Part shown: positions 53,940 through 63,166 of the stretch, piece after piece
Numbering within the stretch: the stretch's first letter is position 1
Layout of the letters: each line of letters starts with the position of its first letter
DNA from: Verrucomicrobiia bacterium
Lineage (GTDB): Bacteria > Verrucomicrobiota > Verrucomicrobiia > Verrucomicrobiales > Akkermansiaceae
Assembly (NCBI GenBank): GCA_030432565.1
Contig: JAUIGV010000022.1
Span: 1 to 64,000 of the forward strand
Direction of reading: 5' to 3'
Length of the DNA: 64,000 nucleotides
The notes under the pieces: generated by a model
Database searches by the model: none
Seen by the model: only the letters and a program-made list of their open reading frames with translations
Told to the model about the DNA's origin: nothing
Program-made: the position numbers and the translations under genes

Positions 53940-54806
53940 ATGAAAACCTCCCTCATTCTTTTACTAACCGCCCTCTCGACCTTCGTGGCAGTAGGGCAGG
54001 TGAGCATTTCGCTCAAAGTGGATCGCCGCCAATACCTTAAGCACGAGCCGGTTACGGCGGTTGTGACAATTACGAATCGAAGTGGTCGTGAACTCGACTT
54101 TGCAAGCAAGCTCGAGGGCTCCATCGCACACAGCTGGCTTGATTTCAGCATGCGGGACTCAGGTGGTCGTGCCATGCAGAAACGCCATAACAAGGTTTTT
54201 CAGCGTGCGGTGATTCCGGCAGGCCGGAGCATGTCCCGCCGGGTGAACCTGAGCGGAATGTTTAGTGTGGCCAAGGTCGGAAATTTCTCGGTGACCGCCC
54301 ATGTCCGCCGCCCGGGAATTGACGAAGCCAGCTACACCTCTAATTCGGGTCACTTCACGGTGGGGAGTGGAAGCACTCTTCATAGTGTGCCCTTTGGTGT
54401 TCCCAACAGCGCTTTCCCAAAGCGGGAGTATAATGTTCTGACGTTTAACGACGGGAATAAAACTGCGATTTACACTCAGGTGATGGACACCAATACAGGC
54501 ATTTCACTCTCGACTTACCGTCTCAGTGAGTATCTGGGATTTGTGAAGCCAAGAATGGCACTGGACCGCAAAAATCACCTTCACGTCCTCTATTTGGCCA
54601 GCCCTGAGGTCTTTGTGCACGCTACGGTAGACCAAGATGGCAGGCACACTGGAACCGAGTATTTCAAGAGAGCCTCGGGCCGTAAGCCGCATTTCGTGGA
54701 GTTTTCCGACGGACAGGTCGTGGTGGCCGGGGCCATCAAATATGACCCGGCAAAGGAGGCTAAAGATGCTCCAAAAGCCCGGCGGGCATCCGAGCGCCCC
54801 AAGTAA
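53940..54806 (+). CDS. Secreted protein of unknown function
   Basis: A protein of 288 residues from ATG 53940 with signal peptide KTSLILLLTALSTFVAVG. The first 110 residues look like an Ig-like/beta-sandwich domain (SISLKVDRRQYLKHEPVTAVVTITNRSGREL) of the kind found in secreted proteins with C-terminal propellers or strands. The rest is strand-rich (YNVLTFNDGNKTAIYTQVMD, HLHVLYLASPEVFVHATVD). I do not recognise the family. The signal is clear and the gene has its own start 84 nt after rlmN. Confidence 0.72.
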   Translation: MKTSLILLLTALSTFVAVGQVSISLKVDRRQYLKHEPVTAVVTITNRSGRELDFASKLEGSIAHSWLDFSMRDSGGRAMQKRHNKVFQRAVIPAGRSMSRRVNLSGMFSVAKVGNFSVTAHVRRPGIDEASYTSNSGHFTVGSGSTLHSVPFGVPNSAFPKREYNVLTFNDGNKTAIYTQVMDTNTGISLSTYRLSEYLGFVKPRMALDRKNHLHVLYLASPEVFVHATVDQDGRHTGTEYFKRASGRKPHFVEFSDGQVVVAGAIKYDPAKEAKDAPKARRASERPK

Positions 54807-54883
54807 TTTTAATTGTTGGCAGAAAAAGATTGTCGGGATCATCAATTTTTTTTAAAAATTAAGCGAACTAAGATTTTCACCTC

Positions 54884-55498
54884 ATGAAATCATTCCTCAC
54901 TTCACTTATCTTACTTTCCATTGTCTCTCTGCATGCGTCGGCTGGCACCTTCAACACGGTCGTAATCGATGCGGGGCACGGTGGACGGGACAATGGTGGA
55001 AGCTACGGAAAGGTTTACGAGAAATGGCTCGCTCTCGATACCGCATTGCGCGTTGAGAAGAAGTTGAAGGCCAAAGGTTACAAGACGGTTATGACCCGCC
55101 GAAGTGACAACTTCATTACCCTCCCGGGGCGGGCGAAAATCGGCAATCGTTACCCGAACTCGATTTTTGTAAGCATTCACTACAACTTCACCTGGAAGCG
55201 TGATGTTTCCGGTCTGGAGACATTCTACTGTTCGTCCCGTTCCAAGCCTCTCGCGGCTGCGGTTCAAAAGGGAATGCTCGACGAGGTCAAGTCGGTCAAT
55301 CGCGGTGTCAAATACGCCCGTTACTATGTTATTCGCCACGCCCAAAATCCTGCCATCCTCGTGGAAGGCGGATTTGTTTCGAATTCCAAGGAGCGCGGTC
55401 GTACCAAAGAAGGTTGGTATCGTGAAGCCATCGCCGATGGCATCGTCAACGGAATCTCGGAATACAAGAGTCTTCGTCGTCGCGGCAAGGCTTACTAG
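54884..55498 (+). CDS. N-acetylmuramoyl-L-alanine amidase (amidase_3)
   Basis: A protein of 204 residues from ATG 54884 with signal peptide KSFLTSLILLSIVSLHASA. Zinc ligands and catalytic glutamate match amidase_3: IDAGHGG with H32, E46 in KVYEKW, SIHYN with H99, and a closing VEGGFVSN. These enzymes cut the bond between N-acetylmuramic acid and the stem peptide. The protein has the catalytic domain alone, without SPOR or LysM. It is followed 16 nt later by the methyltransferase gene. Confidence 0.92.
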   Translation: MKSFLTSLILLSIVSLHASAGTFNTVVIDAGHGGRDNGGSYGKVYEKWLALDTALRVEKKLKAKGYKTVMTRRSDNFITLPGRAKIGNRYPNSIFVSIHYNFTWKRDVSGLETFYCSSRSKPLAAAVQKGMLDEVKSVNRGVKYARYYVIRHAQNPAILVEGGFVSNSKERGRTKEGWYREAIADGIVNGISEYKSLRRRGKAY

Positions 55499-55514
55499 TT
55501 CTTGTTTGGAAATA

Positions 55515-56111
55515 ATGTCGGTGGACTGGAACGAACGTTACCGAACCGGCGACACTCCATGGGAGAAAGGGGAGCACCATCCGGGGCTTCCTTTTTTGTT
55601 ATCCACTCATCAAAATTTGGTTGAGAGTTCGCGGAGCATTTTGGTTCCAGGCTGTGGATTTGGACATGACGCTCATCTGATCGGAGAAGCCGTGGATGGT
55701 GACATCCTTGGTTTGGATCTTGCGGATGAGCCCATTCGCCAAGCCGGAGAAAGGTCGCGGCGGGAGAAAACATCCTGGGTGGTGGGCGATCTCTTTGAAT
55801 GGGAAGGCGAGTATGACCTCGTTTTTGAGCACACTTGTTTCTGTGCCATTCCGGTCGATCGCCGCGAGGATTATGTCACGGCAATGGCGTCGTTGATTCC
55901 AGGGGGGGGACACCTTCTTGGGATTTTCTTCCTCAATCCGGATCACGAAGGCGAGGAGGGCCCGCCCTTTGGAGTGACCGTTGAGGAACTCCATAAATTC
56001 TTTGGGAGCGAGTTTGAACTCGCTTGGTCCCAGCCTCCCGCCCTGACCTTCGATTCCCGGGCAGGCGACGGAAGGGAACTCTGCATGCTATGGCGAAGAA
56101 AAGACCATTGA
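55515..56111 (+). CDS. SAM-dependent methyltransferase, thiopurine methyltransferase-like
   Basis: A protein of 198 residues from ATG 55515 (MSVDWNERYRTGDTPWEKG). It has the class I Rossmann motifs ILVPGCGFGHDAHL and ILGLDLADEPIRQA, and GDLFEWEGEYDLVFEHTCFCAI. The opening WNERYRTGDTPWEKG is typical of TPMT-like small-molecule thiol/selenol methyltransferases. The substrate is unknown. Its 3' end overlaps the start of the next lipoprotein gene by 22 nt. Confidence 0.88.
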   Translation: MSVDWNERYRTGDTPWEKGEHHPGLPFLLSTHQNLVESSRSILVPGCGFGHDAHLIGEAVDGDILGLDLADEPIRQAGERSRREKTSWVVGDLFEWEGEYDLVFEHTCFCAIPVDRREDYVTAMASLIPGGGHLLGIFFLNPDHEGEEGPPFGVTVEELHKFFGSEFELAWSQPPALTFDSRAGDGRELCMLWRRKDH

Positions 56112-56995
56112 TTGGATCGCCTTCGATTTTGTCGTGTGCCTTTTTTCTGGTGTCAGTCGCGGCATGCCGAGAGGAGGAGCTTGGGCTTCAAGAAAAAGAA
56201 GGCGAGGAGCCTGGGGTGAAAGGCGTGCTTGTTTCCAAAAGTTTTCCTCCGGTGGGAACTTCCGAAGTGAGAGCTTATTCGTTGCCCCCCGGAGTGCCGC
56301 GCTTTTTTGAAAACGGAAAGTTGGTCCCGGAGATCGATCCGCTCCAAGGCGTCGTTCTGACGGGCGAGTTGCTGGCAGAGGCCTGTGAAGCTCTCAATTC
56401 TCCGAAGTATCATGAAATGAATTTTATGTGCTTTGAGCCTCACGATGCTCTGATCTTTTTTGATGCCGAGGGAGAAATCGTAGCCTCGGTGATTATTTGT
56501 TTCACCTGCTATAATCATCGTATTTATCCCCGAGAGTCTGCACAAAACCTGGATTACGGGCTTCTCGCAAAGGTCTTTGCCCGGCCGGAGCTTCAGGGGG
56601 GATACCCATTCGAAAAGAAGGGCGTCGATTCTTATGTTGCGGAGTATGAAGGCCTGCTGACCAAGAGTTTTGCAAAATTGGCAGCGAGTCGTGGCCGGAC
56701 CGTGATTCCGGAGCGCTGGAAGGTCGCAGAATCGAAAGACAAGGTTAGGATTCTTCCTGGTGACGAAGTCTACGTTTCCTCGGATTTAAAGTTGGATCCG
56801 GTCGATGGGAAAGCAAAGGTGGATCTCAGGGGGGGGTTGAAACCCAAGCACTGCAAGAACGCAGTTGAGATTGGAGGAATGACCGAGGCTGAGGCTTCCA
56901 GGGTCGTTCGAGATCTCTTTTTGCAGGGGGAAATCTACCATCCGTCGACCAGGATCAAAGTGGTTAAGGCCAGTCGTTTTCTTGATGAGAAATGA
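56090..56995 (+). CDS. Lipoprotein with a polysaccharide-export-like C-terminal region
   Basis: A protein of 301 residues from ATG 56090, overlapping the methyltransferase by 22 nt. Lipobox-like signal SCAFFLVSVAAC-R. The middle contains PHDALIFFDAEGEIVASVIICFTCYNHRIYP with a CxxC-type pair in FTCYN context. The last 80 residues (ILPGDEVYVSSDLKLDPVDGKAKVDLRGGL..., then IGGMTEAEASRVVRDLFLQGEIY) have the order of a poly_export/Wza-like domain. This is a visual resemblance, not a search result. If correct it is an outer-membrane-anchored export accessory; otherwise the function is unknown. Confidence 0.68.
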   Translation: MAKKRPLIGSPSILSCAFFLVSVAACREEELGLQEKEGEEPGVKGVLVSKSFPPVGTSEVRAYSLPPGVPRFFENGKLVPEIDPLQGVVLTGELLAEACEALNSPKYHEMNFMCFEPHDALIFFDAEGEIVASVIICFTCYNHRIYPRESAQNLDYGLLAKVFARPELQGGYPFEKKGVDSYVAEYEGLLTKSFAKLAASRGRTVIPERWKVAESKDKVRILPGDEVYVSSDLKLDPVDGKAKVDLRGGLKPKHCKNAVEIGGMTEAEASRVVRDLFLQGEIYHPSTRIKVVKASRFLDEK

Positions 56996-57046
56996 GGAGG
57001 CAAATTCTCATGGCCTCAAAAGGTGGGGCACGACATCCTCAAGGAG

Positions 57047-57400
57047 ATGTCCCATTTTTCCGAACAGACGATCTGGCTTGGCTCGACCCTTTTCGGTTTG
57101 GTTCTTCTCTGGTGGATGGAAGTGGATAAACGAAAGGCGACGATTCTGATTCTAGTCACGGCTGTGCCAGCTCTCGTGGGCGGTCCGATTTTTCCTGCTG
57201 ATAGTATTGGGGCGAACGGTTTTCGGTCATCGTCGGGGTGGGCGAGGCCACTGATGATTCCGGAATCAACGCGCGGATTTCCGTGTTTCAATTCCAACCG
57301 GAACGAGCAAAACAAGCGGAATTCTGGCTCTGCTTTGCCTTGTGAAGCGGGGGCAGATTCTGCCTCGAGTTCAGGAGAGGGCTTGCGCGGTTTTCTTTGA
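57047..57400 (+). pseudogene. Possible frameshifted small membrane protein gene
   Basis: From ATG 57047 (an in-frame GTG lies at 57023) the frame codes two hydrophobic helices (TIWLGSTLFGLVLLWWM; ATILILVTAVPALVGGPIF), then degenerates into low-complexity sequence after residue 57. In the next frame, from about 57220, a cleaner stretch appears (FSVIVGVGEATDDSGINARISVFQFQ) and runs to a TGA near 57343. This suggests a one-base frameshift in a small membrane gene. No homology is recognised, so it may also be chance. Confidence 0.25.
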
Positions 57401-57934
57401 CGATGAGAAAGAAATAGTCCGGGTTGCTGCCACGAATATGCCGCTGAAGAGCGCTTGGGCGATCAGGGCGTTTCGGAAGAACAGCCAGGTCGGAACATAC
57501 CCGGGAAGGCCGGTCCAGAGGGCCTGGCCCAGGGTCGCGAGGGACTTGGGCGCGTAAAGAGGCTCAAAGGCCCAACTCAGGGTGTTGGTGATAAGATAAA
57601 AGATCAAAGCTCCCAAGAGTGAACCGGCGAAGGTTTTCAACGGAGAGCTCTTACGAAAGAGTTTGGCCAAGCCGACCATGGCGGTAAAGCCGATCGCAGG
57701 GACAATGACTTCCATGCCAACCGGGTAGCCCTGTATGATGCTGGTGATGGGATAACTAATGACCCAAGTGGCTGCGGCGAGGATGACTCCACGTGAGCCA
57801 AAGAGTGCCATTCCACAAAAGAAGAGGGCTCCGAAGGGTTGAAGGTTTCCAAAAGACTCTGGATTCAGGGCTCCGATAATACGGGCTGAGATCAGGACCA
57901 AGGCAAAGACGATGACAGGAAGTGCTCGCTGCAT
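57371..57934 (-). CDS. DUF6580-type integral membrane protein
   Basis: A protein of 187 residues from ATG 57934. It has about five hydrophobic helices (ALPVIVFALVLISARIIGA; FGALFFCGMALFG; VILAAATWVISYPI; GMEVIVPAIGFTAMVGLA; GSLLGALIFYLITNTL) and the pattern of the DUF6580/ECF-substrate-binding-like family. No ATPase partner is adjacent, so a vitamin or metabolite uptake role is not demonstrated. It is divergent from the sulfatase. Confidence 0.75.
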   Translation of the reverse strand: MQRALPVIVFALVLISARIIGALNPESFGNLQPFGALFFCGMALFGSRGVILAAATWVISYPITSIIQGYPVGMEVIVPAIGFTAMVGLAKLFRKSSPLKTFAGSLLGALIFYLITNTLSWAFEPLYAPKSLATLGQALWTGLPGYVPTWLFFRNALIAQALFSGIFVAATRTISFSSSKKTAQALS

Positions 57935-58018
57935 GGGCGGAATCTAAAGCGAATCAGCGGAGAATGAAATTCCAGACTTTGTATTCTTTTTGGCAGGGAG
58001 AGTGGGGTAAACTCGCAA

Positions 58019-59749
58019 ATGGAATGGTTCCGATCCCTTGTCTTGCTTGCTTCGCTTACGATGGTTCTCAGTGCTGACCCGCGACCCAATGTCGTTGTTT
58101 TTCTCTCTGACGATCAGGGATGGGGGGATTTGAGCCATTCCGGAAACAAAGACCTTAAGACTCCGAATATCGATTCGCTGGCTCGTGATGGCGTGAGTTT
58201 TGACCGTTTTTTTGTCTGTCCGGTGTGTTCACCGACCCGGGCGGAATTCTTGACCGGGCGTTACCATCCGCGTTCGAATGTTTATTCGACCTCGGCGGGG
58301 GGAGAGCGCATGGATCTCGACGAGACGACGATCGCCGACTTATTCCAGAAGGCCGGCTATGCAACGGGGGCATTTGGGAAGTGGCACAACGGGATGCAGT
58401 TTCCCTACCATCCGAACGGGAGGGGCTTCGATGAGTTTTACGGTTTCTGCAGCGGTCATTGGGGGAATTATTTTTCACCGATGCTGGAACAAAACGGCGA
58501 AATCGTGAAGGGAGAGGGATTTTGTATTGATGATTTCACGACCCAGGCGATGACGTTTATGGAGAAGATCAAGGGGGAGGGCCGGTCGTTCTTTACCTAC
58601 CTTCCTTATAATACTCCGCATTCACCGATGCAGGTTCCGGAAGAGTTTTGGAAGAGATTTGCGCAGAAGGAACTCGTGATGAAGAACGGGGACCAGCATC
58701 TCCGATGTGCGTTGGCAATGTGCGAGAATTTGGACTTCAATGTCGGCCGGGTTCTCGCGAAACTGGAACAGCTCAAGGTGGCAGACAATACCATCGTCGT
58801 CTGGTTTCATGACAACGGGCCGAACGGAAATCGATGGAATGGCGGGATGAAGGGGCGAAAGGGGTCGGTTGAAGAGGGTGGATGCCGAAGTCCTCTCTTC
58901 ATCAAATGGCCCGGTGGTATCAAGAAGGGGCTGCGCGTTGAGAAGATTGCTTCGGCGAGGGATTTGTTGCCGACTCTTTGTGAGTTGGCGGGAATCAAAG
59001 TGTCGCCTTCGAAGCCTCTCGATGGAGCCAGTTTGATGCCGTTAATTAAAGATCCCGGGGCCGAGTGGGTGGACCGGATTTTTATCAGCCAATGGAAAAA
59101 CAAGTTTGGAGTTCGCTCCCAAACCCATCGACTGGGTGAGAAGGGAAAGCTCTTCGATATGGTGGCAGATCCGGCGCAACTCAAGCCGATCGAGAACGAA
59201 GAGGTTTCCCGCGAGTTGAAGCAAGCCTTGGCAAGATACAAGAAAGAGGTGCTTACGGGATATGGCGGAGCAAAGGACGAGCGGGCCTTTGTGATGGCGT
59301 ATCCTGGTTCGTGGATGACGCAGCTTCCGGCCCGCGACGCCGTGGCGACCGGTGGGGTAAGGCGGTCAAACCGTTACCCAAACGATTCCTACTTTGAGAA
59401 CTGGAAATCAACCGATGACCGGATCATCTGGAGAGCCGAAGCAGGAGAGTCCGGACAATTTGAAGTAGAAATCTTCTATGCCGCCCGGAGTGGTGGGTCA
59501 AGATATCGACTTTCGTTCCATGGGAGCGAGCTGGATTTTGAAATCCCGAAGGCCCATGATGTTCCAAAGCTGGGAGCGGAGGCGGATCGTTCACCGCGAA
59601 ACGAATCCTACACCAAGGACTGGAAACGTTTGAAGGTCGGCCGGATCAAACTGAGCCAGGGGAAAGGTGATCTTGTCCTGCAGGCGCTTAAAATTTCAGG
59701 GGAAGAAGCGATGGAATTCCGTCTCCTGACTCTGAGGAAGGTCAAATGA
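58019..59749 (+). CDS. Secreted type I sulfatase
   Basis: A protein of 576 residues from ATG 58019 with signal peptide FRSLVLLASLTMVLSA. Catalytic features are complete: RPNVVVFLSDDQGWGDLS metal site, the formylglycine cysteine at C70 in CSPTRAEF (C-x-P-x-R), GKWHNG, and FHDNGPNGNRWNGGMKG. About 160 residues at the C-terminus (GSWMTQLPARDAVATGG, SGQFEVEIFYAARSGG, DWKRLKVGRIKLSQGKGDL) form a beta-sandwich like a carbohydrate-binding module. The sulfatase removes sulfate esters from glycans. No sulfatase-maturing enzyme is in the window. Confidence 0.94.
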   Translation: MEWFRSLVLLASLTMVLSADPRPNVVVFLSDDQGWGDLSHSGNKDLKTPNIDSLARDGVSFDRFFVCPVCSPTRAEFLTGRYHPRSNVYSTSAGGERMDLDETTIADLFQKAGYATGAFGKWHNGMQFPYHPNGRGFDEFYGFCSGHWGNYFSPMLEQNGEIVKGEGFCIDDFTTQAMTFMEKIKGEGRSFFTYLPYNTPHSPMQVPEEFWKRFAQKELVMKNGDQHLRCALAMCENLDFNVGRVLAKLEQLKVADNTIVVWFHDNGPNGNRWNGGMKGRKGSVEEGGCRSPLFIKWPGGIKKGLRVEKIASARDLLPTLCELAGIKVSPSKPLDGASLMPLIKDPGAEWVDRIFISQWKNKFGVRSQTHRLGEKGKLFDMVADPAQLKPIENEEVSRELKQALARYKKEVLTGYGGAKDERAFVMAYPGSWMTQLPARDAVATGGVRRSNRYPNDSYFENWKSTDDRIIWRAEAGESGQFEVEIFYAARSGGSRYRLSFHGSELDFEIPKAHDVPKLGAEADRSPRNESYTKDWKRLKVGRIKLSQGKGDLVLQALKISGEEAMEFRLLTLRKVK

Positions 59750-59903
59750 GGAGTGTTAACTTTTTGTGATCCTGGGAAGCCCTGCACTCGTGGCATGGAT
59801 TTGCCGTTACGGGTGAAGCGATTTTAGGAATTGGAATCTTCGCTTTGTTAGCCGCCATGCTTTCAGCCTGGCTGACTTCCCCAGGTTCGCCGGTTAGGCT
59901 TCG

Positions 59904-60677
59904 CTAACGGGCTTGCAGGATTTTCTCAGTCTCGAGTCCGGTCAGAGACTTGAGCCCCTTGATCATGCGGGCGAGGATGAACCCGCCGACAACAAGGAGG
60001 GGAACGCCGATGACCAGGAAGCCCCAGCCGGTGATGCGGCCGACGTCTTCGTTGTAAAGCTCTTTCCAGTTCCCTGCCGTGGGATCGAGATCGTGGAGAA
60101 AGTAGTAGGCGAGGCCGAGGTTCATGGCTGCTGAAAGGCAGAAGGAACCAAAAAAGAGAAGGGTGGAGGACCAGAGGAGTTTTCCGAGTTCGGTTTCCTT
60201 GCCGTTTTCCTTGACCTTTTTATTGATGCGACCGTGATCAAAGATGGCGTCATTGTAGACAAAGGCGTTGAATAGCGGGGTCGCTGAGCGATGGGTAATT
60301 AGAAAGAGAGAGCCAAGAATGAGTGGCTGAACGGCTTCCTTGATTCCGAAAAGGAGCGGTGCGTTTTTACGGGTTTCGGGATCATCGCCCGAAAAAAGGT
60401 AGATGGTGATAAGTCCGGTCAGGAGAACGTTAAAAACGCCGACGGCAGAAAAAGTATTGAGCTTTTTGTGCTGAATGAAGTGCCAGATCCCGTAAGCGAG
60501 TGGGATGGCGATGGCCAGTCCCATGGCGATGTAGGGCCCGAGATGCCAGGTTTTGTCTCCGTCTTTGCTGCAATGACTCAGGATGAGCACGGGAAGGATG
60601 ACATTGACGATAATATCGGTCAGCGGATTATCCTGTTTTTTCGCGGCAGGTGTGAGTGCTTCTTTGGAGTCGGTCAT
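59904..60677 (-). CDS. VC0807-like integral membrane protein
   Basis: A protein of 257 residues from ATG 60677 (MTDSKEALTPAAKKQDNPLTDIIVNVILPVLILS). It has six or so hydrophobic helices: PYIAMGLAIAIPLAYGIWHFI, FSAVGVFNVLLTGLITIYLF, PLILGSLFLITHR, LFFGSFCLSAAMNLGLAYYFL, WGFLVIGVPLLVVGGFILA. The order recalls the VC0807 family of intracellular-septation-like membrane proteins; the assignment is by pattern only. The region 59750-59903 before it holds no gene I can support. Confidence 0.65.
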   Translation of the reverse strand: MTDSKEALTPAAKKQDNPLTDIIVNVILPVLILSHCSKDGDKTWHLGPYIAMGLAIAIPLAYGIWHFIQHKKLNTFSAVGVFNVLLTGLITIYLFSGDDPETRKNAPLLFGIKEAVQPLILGSLFLITHRSATPLFNAFVYNDAIFDHGRINKKVKENGKETELGKLLWSSTLLFFGSFCLSAAMNLGLAYYFLHDLDPTAGNWKELYNEDVGRITGWGFLVIGVPLLVVGGFILARMIKGLKSLTGLETEKILQAR

Positions 60678-60703
60678 TGGAAAAATTTTGATGTGATGAA
60701 TCG

Positions 60704-60732
60704 AAAAGGGCCCGCTCGCTAGCGGGCCCTTT
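60704..60732 (-). terminator. Terminator of the aldolase gene
   Basis: Perfect 12-bp stem AAAGGGCCCGCT (60705-60716) with AGCGGGCCCTTT (60721-60732), tetraloop CGCT, closing into four T on the minus strand. It lies 23 nt past the fba stop. Confidence 0.85.
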
Positions 60733-60754
60733 GAAAATTGGAATGGAGGAAGCT

Positions 60755-61783
60755 CTAGGAAGAGTAGATGCTGTTTCCGGATGAGCGGAGCTCGTCGCAA
60801 GCTTGCTTCATGCGGTCGCAGAGGGACTGCTCGGCTTTCTTGAGATAGCTGCGGGGATCGTAGCACTTTTTGTTGCCGACCTCGCCATCGATTTTGAGCA
60901 TGCCTTCGATGTTCTCACACATATGAGTGACGATTGGGCGGGAGAAAGCGTATTGGGTGTCGGTGTCGATGTTCATCTTAACCACTCCGTAATCGAGCGT
61001 TTCCTGGAGGTCCTCGGGAGAGGTTCCGGAACCTCCGTGAAAGACGAGGTCCATTTCGGCTTCGGGTCCGTATTTGTCGGTGACAACTTTTTGGCCATCG
61101 CGCAGAATGGTCGGTTTCAGTTTGACCGAGCCCGGTTTGTAGGAGCCGTGAACGTTGCCAAAGGTGGCGGCAAACATGAAGCGGCCGATGGGGCTCAGGG
61201 TTTCGTAAACCTGCATCATGTCCTCGGGCGTGGTGTAGAGCTTCTCGGCAGGAAGGCCGGAAGTGTCATGACCGTCTTCTTCTCCGCCAACGCAGCCAGC
61301 TTCGATCTCAAGAATGATATTGAGCTCGACGCACTCCTTGAGGAGTTCGGCGGAGATCCTCATATTTTCGTCGAGGTCAACAACCGATCCGTCAAACATG
61401 TGGGATTGGAAAAGCGGGCCCTTGCCCCCGGCGATGCGCTTACGGGAAGCGTCGAGGAGGGGGCGAAGGAAGGAATCGACCTTTTCGGGGTGACAGTGAT
61501 CGGTGTGAAGAGCGACGAGAATGTCGTATTTCTCGGCGAGGGTGTGGACAGCCTCAGCGAGGACAATGGCTCCGAACGCAGCATCACCGACGGCGGTGCC
61601 GGACGCGAATTGACCACCTCCGGTCGAGACCTGGATGATGCCGTCGGACTTGGCTTCAGCAAAAGCCTTGAGGGCTCCGTTGGCGGTGGTAAGAGAGGTG
61701 ATGTTGATGGCGGGATAAGCGTATCCACCCTTTTGGGCGGCATCGAGCATCTGGGCGTACTGTTCTGGGGTCGCGACTGGCAT
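60755..61783 (-). CDS. fba: Class II fructose-bisphosphate aldolase
   Basis: A protein of 342 residues from ATG 61783 (MPVATPEQYAQMLDAAQKGGYAYPAINITSL). Zinc-dependent type: ligands in ALHTDHCHPEK and NVHGSYKPG, metal/phosphate loop in FHGGSGTS, and KMNIDTDTQYAFSRPI. It carries the long loop GGEEDGHDTSGL of the FbaA branch. It splits fructose 1,6-bisphosphate in glycolysis and joins trioses in gluconeogenesis. Divergent from the nucleoside transporter gene, with 107 nt between the starts. Confidence 0.95.
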   Translation of the reverse strand: MPVATPEQYAQMLDAAQKGGYAYPAINITSLTTANGALKAFAEAKSDGIIQVSTGGGQFASGTAVGDAAFGAIVLAEAVHTLAEKYDILVALHTDHCHPEKVDSFLRPLLDASRKRIAGGKGPLFQSHMFDGSVVDLDENMRISAELLKECVELNIILEIEAGCVGGEEDGHDTSGLPAEKLYTTPEDMMQVYETLSPIGRFMFAATFGNVHGSYKPGSVKLKPTILRDGQKVVTDKYGPEAEMDLVFHGGSGTSPEDLQETLDYGVVKMNIDTDTQYAFSRPIVTHMCENIEGMLKIDGEVGNKKCYDPRSYLKKAEQSLCDRMKQACDELRSSGNSIYSS

Positions 61784-61890
61784 GACTGCGAGGGAGTTAC
61801 CCTAGATCGGTGGGACTGGCAAGGATGGTCTTGTGCCATCCCGGAAACCCTAAGCTGGCGCTTTCAAGAACGCCTCACTAGTCTGCCCGC

Positions 61891-63096
61891 ATGAGCATCG
61901 TCGGAGTGATTTTCCTTCTCGCCCTTGGCTACTGTTGTTCCTCCAACCGGAAGGCGATTTCCTGGCGGACGGTGGGTGGGGCATTTGGAATTCAGGTGGC
62001 TTTTGCGGTTTTTGTTTTAGCAACGCCGTGGGGGCAATGGTCCCTGGGCAGGCTAACGGACGGGGTAAATGCTCTGATCGGTGCCGGGGGGGAAGGGATT
62101 GCTTTTTTGTTTGGTGATTTAGCCAATCCCGGAGGGACCATTGGTGGGGTTTTTGCGTTCTTTGTGCTTCCGGTGATTATCTTTTTCTCCGCACTGATCT
62201 CGGTGCTTTATTATCTAAAGATCATGCAGGTCATTATTCTGGTGGTGGGGGGAGGACTGCGAAAGGTGCTTGGCACAAGCCGCGCGGAATCGTTTTCGGC
62301 GGCTGCAAATATCTTTGTGGGGCAGACCGAGGCGCCTTTGGTGATTAAGCCGTATCTGTCCAGAATGACCCGTTCCGAATTGTTTGCCGTGATGGTGGGC
62401 GGTTTGGCAAGTATCGCAGGCTCGGTGTTGGCAGGATATCAAAAAATGGGGGCGGATACCGGGCATTTGATTGCCGCTTGTTTCATGGCTGCGCCGGGCG
62501 GCTTGCTTTTCGCAAAGCTCATCATCCCGGAAACGGGGAAGGTGATGGATGGGAAGCTGGAATTGGCGGAAGGGGATGAGAAGCCGGAGAATGTTTTTGA
62601 TGCCGCCGCGCTGGGGGCTTCGAACGGGCTGAAGTTGGCTCTCAACGTGGGGGCGATGTTGCTCGCATTTGTGGGCTTGATCGCGGTGGTCAATCTCTTC
62701 TTCGGTGAAGTAGGTGGTTGGTTTGGCGATCCCGATTTCAGTCTTGAGAAGTTGCTCGGCTGGATCTTTGCGCCGGTGGCCTACTTGATTGGAATCAATG
62801 GCGGGGAGATCCAGCAAGCAGGCAGCCTCATCGGGCAGAAGGTGGTGGTGAATGAGTTCGTGGCCTTTGGGAGTTTCGAGGCAATGAAGGAAAGTCTGAG
62901 CCCCAAAACCCAGGGTGTCGTGACGTTTGCGTTGTGCGGTTTTGCGAACCTGTCTTCGATTGCTATTTTGTTGGGAGGCTTGGGAGTGATGGCACCGGGC
63001 AGGAGAAAAGAAATCGCCAGAATGGGATTGAAGGCGGTCTTTGCTGCGACTTTGGCAAATCTAATGAGTGCGGCTTTGGCGGGGCTGCTTTTGTAG
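61891..63096 (+). CDS. Concentrative nucleoside transporter (CNT/NupC family)
   Basis: A protein of 401 residues from ATG 61891 with about ten hydrophobic segments and CNT signatures: [48 protein letters not shown] (the G-Q-S/T-E-A-P motif), NEFVAFGSF and [19 protein letters not shown]. Family members import nucleosides with a proton or sodium ion. The conserved EAPL and NEF residues are intact. Nucleoside specificity is not readable by eye. Confidence 0.94.
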   Translation: MSIVGVIFLLALGYCCSSNRKAISWRTVGGAFGIQVAFAVFVLATPWGQWSLGRLTDGVNALIGAGGEGIAFLFGDLANPGGTIGGVFAFFVLPVIIFFSALISVLYYLKIMQVIILVVGGGLRKVLGTSRAESFSAAANIFVGQTEAPLVIKPYLSRMTRSELFAVMVGGLASIAGSVLAGYQKMGADTGHLIAACFMAAPGGLLFAKLIIPETGKVMDGKLELAEGDEKPENVFDAAALGASNGLKLALNVGAMLLAFVGLIAVVNLFFGEVGGWFGDPDFSLEKLLGWIFAPVAYLIGINGGEIQQAGSLIGQKVVVNEFVAFGSFEAMKESLSPKTQGVVTFALCGFANLSSIAILLGGLGVMAPGRRKEIARMGLKAVFAATLANLMSAALAGLLL

Positions 63097-63104
63097 CTTC
63101 AAAA

Positions 63105-63137
63105 CGTGACAGGCTTTCGAACTTTCGTGCTGTCACG
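63105..63137. promoter_or_regulatory. Inverted repeat upstream of the right-edge gene
   Basis: CGTGACAG (63105-63112) and CTGTCACG (63130-63137) make an 8-bp palindrome with a 17-nt spacer, 30 nt before the ATG at 63167. There is no T-run. It could be an operator or an RNA hairpin; function unproven. Confidence 0.35.
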
Positions 63138-63166
63138 GGCTCATTTAAGAGGCATATTGCCTCCTT

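Noticed and set aside
60803-61894. Plus-strand frame of 363 codons opposite the aldolase
   Set aside because: Shadow of the fully conserved class II aldolase on the minus strand.
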